From positions 186,001 through 250,000 of the forward strand of contig NZ_MTQO01000050.1 in the NCBI RefSeq assembly GCF_001984155.1: a stretch of DNA of 64,000 nt, given 5' to 3'. Of this stretch, positions 55,158-63,417 are shown piece by piece. The DNA comes from Actinosynnema sp. ALI-1.44. GTDB lineage: Bacteria; Actinomycetota; Actinomycetes; Mycobacteriales; Pseudonocardiaceae. The notes beneath the pieces were generated by a model that worked only from the letters and a program-made list of their open reading frames with translations, had not been told where the DNA came from and searched no databases. Position 1 is the stretch's first letter, and every line of letters starts with the position of its first letter. The translations under genes were made by a program, and so were the position numbers.

Positions 55158-55946
55158 GTGCGTGGTTCACTGGAATTCATGGTCGCGGAGCTTGGTGGGC
55201 AGTTGCGGGCGCTCGGTGTTCATGGTGGGGATGTCCTGGTTGTTCATTCGTCCTTTCGGGCCGTTGGGCCGGTTGAGGGTGGTCCGCTTGGTTTGATCGA
55301 GGCGTTGCGTGCTGCTGTTGGTGCTGACGGGACGTTGGTCATGCCGTCGATGACTGGGGGCGGCAGGCCTGAGCCGTACGACCCCGTGCGCACTCCGACC
55401 AGCGACATGGGCGTTCTTGCCGAGACTTTCTGGCGGTTGCCTGGGGTGCTTCGGGGTGATCATCCGTCGTCGACGTTCGCCGCTGTCGGCCGGTTCGCTG
55501 AGCGGATCGTCGCGCCGCAGCCGCTTTCGCCACCGCATGGTTTGGACAGTCCGATCGGTCGGGTCTACGAGCTCGGTGGATCTGTGCTGTTGCTGGGCGT
55601 CGGCCACGACGCGAACACCACCATGCACCTCGTTGAGGACCTGGCTGGGGTTCCTTACCGTGGGGAGCACTGGGCGTTGGTTTCCCATGGCGACGGGGTC
55701 CGCAAGGTCACCATCAGTGAGCCGGATCATTGCTGTCAGGGATTCGACGCCGCTGACGACTGGCTCGGCGACGCACAGCGTCTAGGGACGGTAGGGAACG
55801 CTCAGGCGCGGTTGTTCTCCGCTGCGGATCTGGTGCGGGTCGGTGTACCGAGGGTGACCGCGGATCCCACTGTTCTCCTTTGCCGCCAGGGCAGTGGGTG
55901 TATGGAGTGCGACGTGGCACACGCGAGCATCGTGTCCACGGGATGA
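55158..55946 (+). CDS. Aminoglycoside N(3)-acetyltransferase, AAC(3) family
   Basis: 262 residues. AAC(3) family signatures: VVHSSFRAVGPVEGG, GTLVMPSMTGG, PYDPVRTPTSDMGVLAETFWRLPGVLRGDHPSSTFAAVG, SPIGRVYELGGSVLLLGVGHDANTTMHL. Enzymes of this fold acetylate the 3-amino group of 2-deoxystreptamine; chromosomal homologues may have other substrates. GTG 55158 follows AAGG by nine bases. Codon use is T-richer at third positions than in neighbours, suggesting transfer. The cyclase gene overlaps by 4 bp. Confidence 0.88.
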   Translation: MRGSLEFMVAELGGQLRALGVHGGDVLVVHSSFRAVGPVEGGPLGLIEALRAAVGADGTLVMPSMTGGGRPEPYDPVRTPTSDMGVLAETFWRLPGVLRGDHPSSTFAAVGRFAERIVAPQPLSPPHGLDSPIGRVYELGGSVLLLGVGHDANTTMHLVEDLAGVPYRGEHWALVSHGDGVRKVTISEPDHCCQGFDAADDWLGDAQRLGTVGNAQARLFSAADLVRVGVPRVTADPTVLLCRQGSGCMECDVAHASIVSTG

Positions 55947-56845
55947 CAGTATCGCCTGGTGTCCAGTGGCGAGTGCAGTTCGACGCGGCCGTTACCTTCA
56001 GCAACGGCGGGGCTTTGCAGGCCCAGGAATTCCGGCTCGACATCCCCGGCGACGACATCGACGACGGTGAACTCGGCGAGTTGTTCGTACGGCACCTCGG
56101 GCTGTTGATGGTCGGCTCCGTCACCATCTCCAACAAGTCCCTCGTCCAGGAACCCCACAAGGGCTCGCGCGGCACCGAGACCACCGCCGCCACACAGCGC
56201 CTCATCGACCTCAGCCACGTCATCGAACACGACATGACCACTCACTCCGGGCTTCCCGGGCCGGAGATCAGCGACTGGTTGTCGTTCACCGACTCACAGG
56301 GCCACTATTCGCCCGGCACCGAGTTCCACCTCGGCAAGATCAGCATGGTCGGCAACACCGGCACCTATGTGGACAGTCCGGTGCACCGGTTCCGCGGCGG
56401 GCAGGACGTCTCACAGCTGGAACTCGGCCGCCTGGTCGATGTCGACGGCATCGTCGTCCGGGTCGGCGAGCGGGTGATCGACCGCAAGCTGTTGCTGGCC
56501 TATGAGGTCACGGGCAAGGCCGTTCTCTTCGACACCGGATGGGACAAGCACTGGGGCACCGCTGAGTACACCAGTGGTCTGCATCCGTTCCTCACTGAGG
56601 ACGCCGCGCGGTGGCTCGTCGAACAACGATCCGCTGTCGTGGGCATCGACTCCATGAACATCGATGACACGACCGACGGCAAGCGACCCGCGCACACCGC
56701 TCTGCTGGGCGCGGGCATTCCTGTGGTCGAGCACTTGACCGGGCTCGATGCGTTGCCGCCACATGGTTTCCGATTCCACGCCGCTCCGCCAGCCGTCAAG
56801 GGGATGGGAACGTTCCCTGTTCGGGCTTACGCGCTTGTCGGCTGA
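55943..56845 (+). CDS. Cyclase-family (kynurenine-formamidase-like) protein with extra N-terminal domain
   Basis: 300 residues. Residues from about 90 form the cyclase/formamidase fold (LIDLSHVIEHDMTTHSG, metal-ligand block NTGTYVDSPVHRF, GIDSMNIDD). Residues 1-80 are a separate unit (FDAAVTFSNGGALQAQEFRL, DDIDDGELGELFVRHLGLLMV, EPHKGSRG) that I believe exists as a separate small protein in other actinobacteria. No frameshift at the joint, so it reads as a genuine fusion. ATG 55943 overlaps the AAC(3) stop. Confidence 0.82.
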   Translation: MTVSPGVQWRVQFDAAVTFSNGGALQAQEFRLDIPGDDIDDGELGELFVRHLGLLMVGSVTISNKSLVQEPHKGSRGTETTAATQRLIDLSHVIEHDMTTHSGLPGPEISDWLSFTDSQGHYSPGTEFHLGKISMVGNTGTYVDSPVHRFRGGQDVSQLELGRLVDVDGIVVRVGERVIDRKLLLAYEVTGKAVLFDTGWDKHWGTAEYTSGLHPFLTEDAARWLVEQRSAVVGIDSMNIDDTTDGKRPAHTALLGAGIPVVEHLTGLDALPPHGFRFHAAPPAVKGMGTFPVRAYALVG

Positions 56846-56864
56846 CTTTGCGCAACAATGTGTC

Positions 56865-57269
56865 ATGTTCGTGCACAGGATCAGGGTTCGCTACAGCGAG
56901 TGCGATCAGCAGGGAGTGATGTTCGTCGGGCATTACATGTTCTACTACGACGTCGCGTTGACCGAGTTGTGGCGCGCGCACGTGTGCAGCTATCAGGAGA
57001 TGGTCGAGAAGGGCGCCGACATGATGGTCGCCGAGTCGCGGCTCCGTTACGTGCGCAGCGCCGCGTTCGACGACGAGGTCGACATCGAGATGCCCGTCCA
57101 CCACCTCGGCACCACGAGCATGGTCGTCCTGCCCCGGTTCCGGGTCCGCGGTGAACTGATCACCGAAGGCGAGATCAGGCACGTCTTCGTCGACCCCGCC
57201 ACCAACCAGAAGAAACCGATCCCCGACTTCGTCCGCGCGGCTCTGTCCGCTCTGGACCAGCCTCAGTGA
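56865..57269 (+). CDS. Hotdog-fold acyl-CoA thioesterase (YbgC/4HBT family)
   Basis: 134 residues: RIRVRYSECDQQGVMFVGHYMFYYDVALTELWR opens the fold, with the catalytic Asp in SECDQQG; later SRLRYVRSAAFDDEVDIEM. Hydrolyses short or aromatic acyl-CoA. 19 bases after the cyclase gene, same operon. The ATG has no strong site. Tail overlaps the opposing GNAT gene by 7 bp. Confidence 0.9.
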   Translation: MFVHRIRVRYSECDQQGVMFVGHYMFYYDVALTELWRAHVCSYQEMVEKGADMMVAESRLRYVRSAAFDDEVDIEMPVHHLGTTSMVVLPRFRVRGELITEGEIRHVFVDPATNQKKPIPDFVRAALSALDQPQ

Positions 57270-57793
57270 CGCAGGTGCCGGATGCTGCGGACGTACTCCA
57301 GTTCCAGCACCGGCCTGCCGTCCCCGTAGTCCCATTCCCGCCTGCGCCCCGACTCGCGGAACCCCTCCTTGCGGTAGAAGTGCCGTGAGCGGTTCGCGCC
57401 GGACAGCGTCCACACTCTGATGTCGCGGTGCCGCGCCTCGGCGAGCGCCTCCTGCACGCGCTGCATCAGCGTGGACGCGACGCCGGTCCCCCACGCCGAC
57501 GGGCGTGCGTAACACGCGAAAATCTCACCTTTGCCGTCTTCGCCGGACGTCCCGAAATGGCTGAAGGCCACCACCCGGTGGCCGCGTTCGGCGAGCAGCA
57601 CCGTACCGCGCAGGTCGCCGTCGGCCAGCAGATCCGCCCATTGGCCGCGGCGGATCTCCACCTGCGCGGCCAGGAACCGCGATTCGAACAAGTCCCGGTA
57701 CGCCACACGCCAGGCTTCCGCGTGCACCTCGCCGATGCTCGCCGAGTCCTCGGCGTGTGCCTCTCGCACCAGAGTCAGGGTGTCCAGGCGCAT
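57263..57793 (-). CDS. GNAT-family N-acetyltransferase
   Basis: 176 residues. VREAHAEDSASIGEVHAEAWR start, acetyl-CoA-binding region ARPSAWGTGVASTLMQRV (Q/R-x-x-G-x-G/A type, GTGVAS) and NRSRHFYRKEGFRESGRR. Typical of small-molecule or protein acetyltransferases. Substrate unknown. The start is ATG with no obvious site; divergent from the Eis-like gene at 57900. Confidence 0.88.
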   Translation of the reverse strand: MRLDTLTLVREAHAEDSASIGEVHAEAWRVAYRDLFESRFLAAQVEIRRGQWADLLADGDLRGTVLLAERGHRVVAFSHFGTSGEDGKGEIFACYARPSAWGTGVASTLMQRVQEALAEARHRDIRVWTLSGANRSRHFYRKEGFRESGRRREWDYGDGRPVLELEYVRSIRHLRH

Positions 57794-57899
57794 GGATCCC
57801 TACCCCACGTCATTCCCCGCTCGGCCGGAAATTGCGCACACCATACGTCCACAGGAAACTCAGTGGCAACATCTGGCCGGTTCGATTAGGAATGCGAGG

Positions 57900-59114
57900 G
57901 TGCCAGAGTTCACCGTACGCACCGCCACCGACGCCGACTTCACCACCGTGTTCACCACGTTCATGTCCGCATTCCTGCACGAGATCAAGGACAAGGACGA
58001 AGAGTGGTACCGCCACGAGTGGGACCCCGGCCGGATGCACGTCGCGTTCGACGGCGACGAGTGCGTCGGCACAGCAGCCGTCCTGACCCGGCGGATGACG
58101 CTGCCCGGCGTCGGGTCGCGGCCGTTCGCGGCGGTCACCACCGTCACGGTGAAGGTGGACCAGCGCAGGCGTGGCGCGCTGACGCAGCTGATGCGGGCAC
58201 AGCTGCACGAATTGCACGACAAGGGCCTTGAGCCAGTCGCCGCGCTGTGGGCGTCGGAAGGCGGGATCTACGGCCGCTTCGGCTACGGCGTGGCCTCGCA
58301 GTACACGCGGGCGAGCATTCCGAAGGGCCTGCGGTTCCGGCCGGGCACGGATGTCGGTGAGCACCGGGTCCGGCTCGTACCCCGTGAGCAGGCGCTTCCG
58401 CTCGTCAAAGGGATCTACGACCGGATCGCGCCCCAGCGAACCGGCTGGCTGTCGCGCGACGAGCAGGCATGGACGCTGTACCTGTGGGACGACGAGGCCG
58501 ACCGGGAAGGCTCCTCGGCACTGACCTTCGCTGTCCACCCGGACGGGTACGTGATTTACCGGACCAAGCGCAAAGAGGGCGACCGCGGCCCGCAAGGCGA
58601 ACTCGGTGTGTACGAGTTCGCCGCCGACACCCCGGTGGCCGCGGCCGCGCTCTGGCGTTTCCTGCTCGACTTCGATCTGATCTCGGAAATCGACGCGCCG
58701 CTGCCGGTCGACGATTCCCTGATCCACGTGGTGGCCGACGCCCGCCAGATCGTGCGCAAGCAGCGGGACGCGCTGTGGGTGCGTCTGGTCGACGTGGACC
58801 GCGCGCTCGCCGAGCGCCGGTACTCCGCGCCGCTGGACACCGTGCTCGAGGTGACCGACGAGCTGTGCCCGTGGAATCAGGGCAGGTGGCGGCTGGTCGT
58901 GGACTCGTCCGGCGCCGCGACCGTCGAACGGACCGACGCCGAGCCGGACCTGGCCATGGACGTCGTGGTCCTCGGCGCGGTGTACCTCGGCGGCCCGCGG
59001 CTGACCGAGCTGGCCGCCTCGGGACGCGTCCGCGAGGTCACTCCCGGGACGCTGATTCCGGCATCTCGGGCATTTCTGGCTGACGATCAGCCATTCTGCC
59101 CCGAGGTGTTCTGA
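57900..59114 (+). CDS. Eis-like GNAT acetyltransferase with SCP2-type C-terminal domain
   Basis: 404 residues. N-terminal GNAT (TVTVKVDQRRRGALTQLMRAQL), a second degenerate GNAT with GIYGRFGYG holding the Tyr that acts as general acid in M. tuberculosis Eis, and a C-terminal SCP2-like domain. The protein ends exactly in Phe (FCPEVF), matching Eis, where the terminal carboxylate is the catalytic base. Eis enzymes acetylate aminoglycosides at several amines. GTG 57900 follows AGGA at eight bases. Confidence 0.88.
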   Translation: MPEFTVRTATDADFTTVFTTFMSAFLHEIKDKDEEWYRHEWDPGRMHVAFDGDECVGTAAVLTRRMTLPGVGSRPFAAVTTVTVKVDQRRRGALTQLMRAQLHELHDKGLEPVAALWASEGGIYGRFGYGVASQYTRASIPKGLRFRPGTDVGEHRVRLVPREQALPLVKGIYDRIAPQRTGWLSRDEQAWTLYLWDDEADREGSSALTFAVHPDGYVIYRTKRKEGDRGPQGELGVYEFAADTPVAAAALWRFLLDFDLISEIDAPLPVDDSLIHVVADARQIVRKQRDALWVRLVDVDRALAERRYSAPLDTVLEVTDELCPWNQGRWRLVVDSSGAATVERTDAEPDLAMDVVVLGAVYLGGPRLTELAASGRVREVTPGTLIPASRAFLADDQPFCPEVF

Positions 59115-59192
59115 CGCACATGTCGGGAACCGACACGGTAGCGTTCGACGTTGTCCAATTTGAGGACTTCGAAGCGCTCGAGTGGAGGCGTC

Positions 59193-59942
59193 GTGGGCAC
59201 GGCCATCGTGGTGGTTGTACTGATTGTCGTGGTGGGTGGGCTGATCTTCATCGCCGCCAACAAGCGGGCGACAGCTCGGCGCAACGAGCTGGAGAACGCC
59301 AAGGCCGACGCGCGCCGCTGGGTCGAACGGCTCGGTGGCCAGGTGATGAACCTGACCGGCACCGACGAGGCGTCCAAGCAGGCCTTGGCCGACGCGTCCG
59401 AGCGCTACACCGCCGCCGGATCGCAGATGGACCAGGTGCAGACGGCCGAGCAGGCCAAGCTGGTGACCAAGACGGCGTTGGAAGGCCTGTACTACGTGCG
59501 GGCCGCGCGTGAGGCGATGGGCCTGGACCCGGGGCCCGCGCTGCCGGAGGACCGCGAGCAGGCCGAGGCAGGCCGCGTCACCGACGACCGCCGGGTCAAC
59601 GTCGAAGGCCACGAGTACGCGGCGTCGGCGCGGCCGGGCGAAGGCACGCCGTACTACTACCCCGGTGGTCGCGTCGCGGGCCGTCCGGTGCCGCAAGGCT
59701 GGTACAGCGAGCCGTGGTGGAAGCCCGCGCTCGTCGCCGGTGCTTGGGGTGTCGGTACGTTCCTGCTGTTCGACGCGATGTTCTCGGGCATGCACGGTAT
59801 CCCCGACGCCGCGGCGTGGGAGTCCGGATACGACGCCGGGCAGGCCGACGCCATGGCCGACACGGGCGGTGACGGCGGCGGCGACATGGGCGGCGACTGG
59901 GGTGACTTCGGCGGCGGCGATTTCGGCGGCGGGGACTTCTGA
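59193..59942 (+). CDS. Membrane protein with Gly/Asp/Phe-rich tail
   Basis: 249 residues: an N-terminal helix (TAIVVVVLIVVVGGLIFIAAN), a coiled-coil-like cytoplasmic part (ARRNELENAKADARRWVERLGGQV), an YYYPGGRVAGRP linker, a second short hydrophobic patch and a tail of repeated GGGDFGG units. Homologues occur widely in actinobacteria but have no known role. GTG 59193 has GGAGG four bases upstream, slightly close. A hairpin terminator follows. Confidence 0.75.
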   Translation: MGTAIVVVVLIVVVGGLIFIAANKRATARRNELENAKADARRWVERLGGQVMNLTGTDEASKQALADASERYTAAGSQMDQVQTAEQAKLVTKTALEGLYYVRAAREAMGLDPGPALPEDREQAEAGRVTDDRRVNVEGHEYAASARPGEGTPYYYPGGRVAGRPVPQGWYSEPWWKPALVAGAWGVGTFLLFDAMFSGMHGIPDAAAWESGYDAGQADAMADTGGDGGGDMGGDWGDFGGGDFGGGDF

Positions 59943-59960
59943 TTTCCTGGAGCCAGAGAG

Positions 59961-59986
59961 CGGGCGGTCCGGCGACGGGCCGCCCG
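59961..59986 (+). terminator. Terminator after the Gly-rich membrane protein
   Basis: 10-bp stem (one mismatch) followed by TTTCCC, 18 bases past the stop; also faces the end of the HNH lipoprotein gene. Confidence 0.7.
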
Positions 59987-59991
59987 TTTCC

Positions 59992-60660
59992 CTATGCGCA
60001 GCTGCTGAGTGCGCGTTCGAGGGCGGTGCGTTCGCTGGCTGTCGTGGTCAACGCGTAGTCGGCTTTGACACCGACGTAGATCCGGGCGTACGAGCAGGCG
60101 TAGCCCGTGTTGGGCGGCATCCACTTGTCCGGTGTCTTGTCGCCCTTGGACTGATTGACTTTCCCTTGCACGGCAACGAGGTTGCGCAGGTCGTTGGCGG
60201 CGGTCGCCCGGCGGCCGACGTCCCAGCCCGCCGCGCCCGAGCGCCACATCTCCGCCAGCGGCACCACGTGATCGATCTGGATCTTGGCCACACTGGTGAT
60301 CGTTTCCCCGGTGTACGGGTCTTTCAGCGTGCCCGACGTGACCGAGCAACGCCCTTCCTTCCTGACCACGTCGGCCAGGTCACGGGCGAGGACCTGGCTG
60401 CGCTGGTCGCAGCCGTCGCCGTCGACGTCCAGCCACGGCTGCCCGAACACGCAGGTTTCGCCTTTGTCGCAGGAACGTTCGTAGCCGTTGAGCGACGCCG
60501 GGGCCTGGGCGACCAGCGCGGCGAGTTTCGCCTTCGCGGTCGCGGCGTCCGGTGTGCCGGTGGGAATCGTCTGGACCGGCACGTTCTGGCCGGGTCCCGT
60601 CTGACCAGGTAAGGCGGCGCAGCTCGACAACAGCAGGGCAAGCAACACGACACGGACCAT
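59992..60660 (-). CDS. Secreted HNH-family nuclease-like lipoprotein (DUF1524 type)
   Basis: 222 residues. Short signal with lipobox LSSC (Cys near residue 14), then a spacer and a DUF1524/HNH domain: IQIDHVVPLAEMWRSGA, ANDLRNLVAVQGKVNQSKGDKTPDKWMPP. The DHVVPL histidine and the Asn in RNL fit the HNH metal site. Extra cysteines (ERSCDKGETCVFG, GDGCDQR, GRCSV, YACSYA) suggest disulfides. Probably an extracellular nuclease anchored to the membrane. Confidence 0.85.
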   Translation of the reverse strand: MVRVVLLALLLSSCAALPGQTGPGQNVPVQTIPTGTPDAATAKAKLAALVAQAPASLNGYERSCDKGETCVFGQPWLDVDGDGCDQRSQVLARDLADVVRKEGRCSVTSGTLKDPYTGETITSVAKIQIDHVVPLAEMWRSGAAGWDVGRRATAANDLRNLVAVQGKVNQSKGDKTPDKWMPPNTGYACSYARIYVGVKADYALTTTASERTALERALSSCA

Positions 60661-60716
60661 GCCGGTCGGATACCCGCGCCGCGTCGGCGCGAACGACGCC
60701 GGTCAGCCGAAAGGCG

Positions 60717-61526
60717 TTACTCCGCTTGGCAGGTGGGGCACCAGAAGAGGTTGCGCCCGGCCAGTTCCGTCTTGGCCACCGGAGTGCCGCAGACATAGCA
60801 GGGCAGCCCGTCACGCCGGTAGACGTAGACCTCGCCGCCGTGCGCGTCCTTGCGCGGCTCGCGGCCCATCACCTCGGGCATGTGCTCGGGCCGGACCGTG
60901 TCGATCTGCCCGGCTTTCACGCCGTGGTTCATCAGGTCGACCAGGTCGTTCCAGATCTCCTTGTACAGCGTCTGCTCGAGCTGCCTGCCCGGCAGCAGCG
61001 GCGGGATACCGTGCCGGAACAGGACTTCGGCGCGGTAGACGTTGCCCACTCCGGCGATCACGGCCTGGTCCATCAGCAGCGCCGCCAGCGGCACGCGGGA
61101 GCGGGAGATCCGCTGCCACGCCCGCTCCGGGTCGGCGTCGCGGCGCAGCGGGTCCGGACCCAGCCGCGCGCGCAACGCCGCCACCTGGTCGGCTGTCCAG
61201 AGTTCACACGCGTTCGGACCGCGCAGGTCTGTCCAATGTGTACGCCCGACCAGCCGCATCCTGACCTGTCCGACCGGGTCGAGCAGGGGCAGCTTGCGCT
61301 CGTCGAAGATGCCGAGCAGACCGAGGTGGATGTGCACGACCGCATCCGGCCCGTACACGTGGAACAGGTGTTTGCCGTGCGCTTCGGCGCGCACCAGCTT
61401 CCGCCCGTCCAAAACAGACGCCTGGGCGGCGAACCGGCCCTGTGGGCTGGACACCTCGACCGGGTGGCCCGCGTAGCGGCGGTGGTGCATCCGGGCGTGC
61501 CGGTGCAGCGTGTGACCTTCAGGCAT
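60717..61526 (-). CDS. nei: Endonuclease VIII-like DNA glycosylase (Fpg/Nei family)
   Basis: 269 residues. N-terminal PEGHT with catalytic Pro and Glu, GKHLFHVYGPDAVVHIHLG, helix-two-turn-helix VIAGVGNVYRAEVLF and a C-terminal zinc finger CYVCG...CPTC. Removes oxidised pyrimidines and nicks the strand. Same position as M. tuberculosis Rv2464c, next to rpiB. Confidence 0.94.
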   Translation of the reverse strand: MPEGHTLHRHARMHHRRYAGHPVEVSSPQGRFAAQASVLDGRKLVRAEAHGKHLFHVYGPDAVVHIHLGLLGIFDERKLPLLDPVGQVRMRLVGRTHWTDLRGPNACELWTADQVAALRARLGPDPLRRDADPERAWQRISRSRVPLAALLMDQAVIAGVGNVYRAEVLFRHGIPPLLPGRQLEQTLYKEIWNDLVDLMNHGVKAGQIDTVRPEHMPEVMGREPRKDAHGGEVYVYRRDGLPCYVCGTPVAKTELAGRNLFWCPTCQAE

Positions 61527-61538
61527 TTGCCCGGAAGT

Positions 61539-62006
61539 CTACTCCGGCAACGTGGGCGGGGTGCCCGTGCGCTCGTAGTCCAGGATCAGGTCGATCCGGC
61601 GCTGGTGCCGGCCGCCTTCGAAGTCCGTGGCCAGGAACGCGTCGACGATTCCCGCCGCTTCCTCGGGGGTGTGCATCCGCGCGCCCACCGCCACGATCTG
61701 GGCGTTGTTGTGCTGACGGCCCAGCTTCGCGGTCTCGACGTTGTACGCCAGCGCCGCGCGGCAGCCCTCGACCTTGTTGGCCGCGATCTGCTCACCGTTG
61801 CCGGATCCGCCGATCACGACGCCGAGGCTGCCGTCGTCGCCGACCACGCGCCGCGCCGTCTCGATGCAGAACGGCGGGTAGTCGTCCTGCGCGTCGTAGG
61901 CATGGGGGCCCACGTCGACCACGTCGTGGCCAGCCTGATTGAGGTGGTCCACCAGATAAGTCTTCAGCTCGTAACCGGCATGGTCACTTCCGAGATACAC
62001 ACGCAC
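61539..62006 (-). CDS. rpiB: Ribose-5-phosphate isomerase B
   Basis: 155 residues. MRVYLGSDHAGYELK, GGSGNGEQIAANKV and GRQHNNAQIVAVGARM are RpiB marks. This is the actinobacterial type, in which SGNGEQ supplies a Glu instead of the usual catalytic Cys. Interconverts ribose-5-P and ribulose-5-P. 12 bases upstream of nei in the same operon. Confidence 0.95.
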   Translation of the reverse strand: MRVYLGSDHAGYELKTYLVDHLNQAGHDVVDVGPHAYDAQDDYPPFCIETARRVVGDDGSLGVVIGGSGNGEQIAANKVEGCRAALAYNVETAKLGRQHNNAQIVAVGARMHTPEEAAGIVDAFLATDFEGGRHQRRIDLILDYERTGTPPTLPE

Positions 62007-62047
62007 GCGCCGAAGTGTGCCATGGACGGGCCTGGAAGGCTGGAGGC

Positions 62048-62737
62048 ATGTTCACTCAGGACGGCTTCGGCGTACGGCTGGAATGGGGCATGGACGGCGT
62101 GGAAGCGCTGGCCCCGCACTGCACGGTACTGGTCATCGTGGATGTGTTGAGCTTCACGACCTCGGTCGACCTGATCGTGGGGCAGGGCGCGCGACTGGCG
62201 CTGCGGGCGCCGTCGGCGGAGTCGACCGGGCTGCGGCGTCCCAGCGATCTCAAGTCCGTCCAAGCGGGCACGGAGATCGCCTTCACCTCCCCCAACGGCG
62301 GCAGGCTCTGCGAGCGGGCCGCTCAGCAGACCCGGGTGATGGCGGGGTGCCTGCGCAACGCCGCCGCGGTCGCGGACAAGGCGATCGACCTGGCCGACCG
62401 CGGACCCATCGGTGTTGTCCCCGCCGGTGAGCAGTGGGGCGTGAACATGCACGAGCGGGGCAAGTCCGGCCCGTTGCGGGTGGCGTTGGAGGACTACGTC
62501 GGGGCGGGCGCGATCGTGTCGGCGCTGCTGGCCGAGGGGTACAACCCGGCGTCGCCGGAGGCGGCGTTCGCCGCGACCTCGTACCGCACGGCCGAGCCGT
62601 ACCTGGCGGAGCTGCTGGGCGGCTGCGGGTCCGGCCTGGAACTGGGCGACAAGGGCCTGTCGGAGGACATCGCGCTGGCGGGCCAGGTCAACGTCAGCAA
62701 GGCCACGCCGACGTTGATCAACGGTGTGTTCCAGTGA
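62048..62737 (+). CDS. ComB-like 2-phosphosulfolactate phosphatase family protein
   Basis: 229 residues. VLVIVDVLSFTTSVDLIVGQGA, AFTSPNGGRLCERAA and AGEQWGVNMHE... RVALEDYVGAGAIVSAL follow the ComB pattern. ComB acts in coenzyme M synthesis in archaea; actinobacterial homologues have unknown substrates. ATG 62048 follows TGGAGG. The MBL-fold gene starts within its stop (GTGA). Confidence 0.82.
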   Translation: MFTQDGFGVRLEWGMDGVEALAPHCTVLVIVDVLSFTTSVDLIVGQGARLALRAPSAESTGLRRPSDLKSVQAGTEIAFTSPNGGRLCERAAQQTRVMAGCLRNAAAVADKAIDLADRGPIGVVPAGEQWGVNMHERGKSGPLRVALEDYVGAGAIVSALLAEGYNPASPEAAFAATSYRTAEPYLAELLGGCGSGLELGDKGLSEDIALAGQVNVSKATPTLINGVFQ

Positions 62738-63417
62738 TCGAGGTCGCCGACGGCGTCTACGCGATCCGGCACGAGGAACTGGACCTGACCACAGGTCTGG
62801 TGGTCGGCGACGAGCAGTGCCTGGTGATCGACACCCCGGGCGACCACGTCCAAGGCGCCGCGCTGGCTGACAAGATCATGACTGTCACGGACAAGCCGTG
62901 GCAGGTCGTGTACACGCACAACCACTTCGACCACTGGTACGGCACCGGCCCGTTCATGCCGTGCGAGGTGTGGGCGAACGAGAACTTCCGGTTCGATCCC
63001 GAGGAGCGCATGACCTGGGTTCAGCGCTACCTGGACGACGGCAAGCCCGGACTCGCCACCGCGATGGAGGAATCCGAACTCGTCACACCGACGAGGACCT
63101 TCACCGCCGAGGCCGAGATCGACCTGGGCGGCCGGAAGGTCGTACTCCGTCACTTCGGTCCCGCGCATTCGTTCTGCGACACCGTGATCGAGGTGCCGGA
63201 CACGCGGTCCGTCTTCGCGGGCGACCTGGTCGAGCACCCGCACTACATCGAGGACTCGTTCGGGGACGGCGACGTGACCCGGTGGCCCGCGGCGCTGGAA
63301 GCGTTGCTGGCACTGGATCCCGTCGTCGTGGTCCCCGGGCACGGCGACCCGGTCGACGCGGAGTTCGTCGCCGGGCAGCGTGAGGTCCTTATCGCTGGAT
63401 GGCCTTCAGCTCGGTGA
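62734..63417 (+). CDS. Metallo-beta-lactamase-fold hydrolase
   Basis: 227 residues. The metal site [10 protein letters not shown] (HxHxDH), then GPAHSFCD and VVPGHGDPV, with the bridging Asp in VFAGDLVEH. Generic MBL hydrolase. GTG 62734 overlaps the preceding stop, so it is coupled to the ComB-like gene. The end overlaps the opposing aldehyde dehydrogenase gene by 29 bp. Confidence 0.88.
   Translation: MIEVADGVYAIRHEELDLTTGLVVGDEQCLVIDTPGDHVQGAALADKIMTVTDKPWQVVYTHNHFDHWYGTGPFMPCEVWANENFRFDPEERMTWVQRYLDDGKPGLATAMEESELVTPTRTFTAEAEIDLGGRKVVLRHFGPAHSFCDTVIEVPDTRSVFAGDLVEHPHYIEDSFGDGDVTRWPAALEALLALDPVVVVPGHGDPVDAEFVAGQREVLIAGWPSAR

Noticed and set aside
57810-59795. Minus-strand 661-codon frame opposite the Eis-like gene
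   Set aside because: Shadow; no motif and it spans three real genes.
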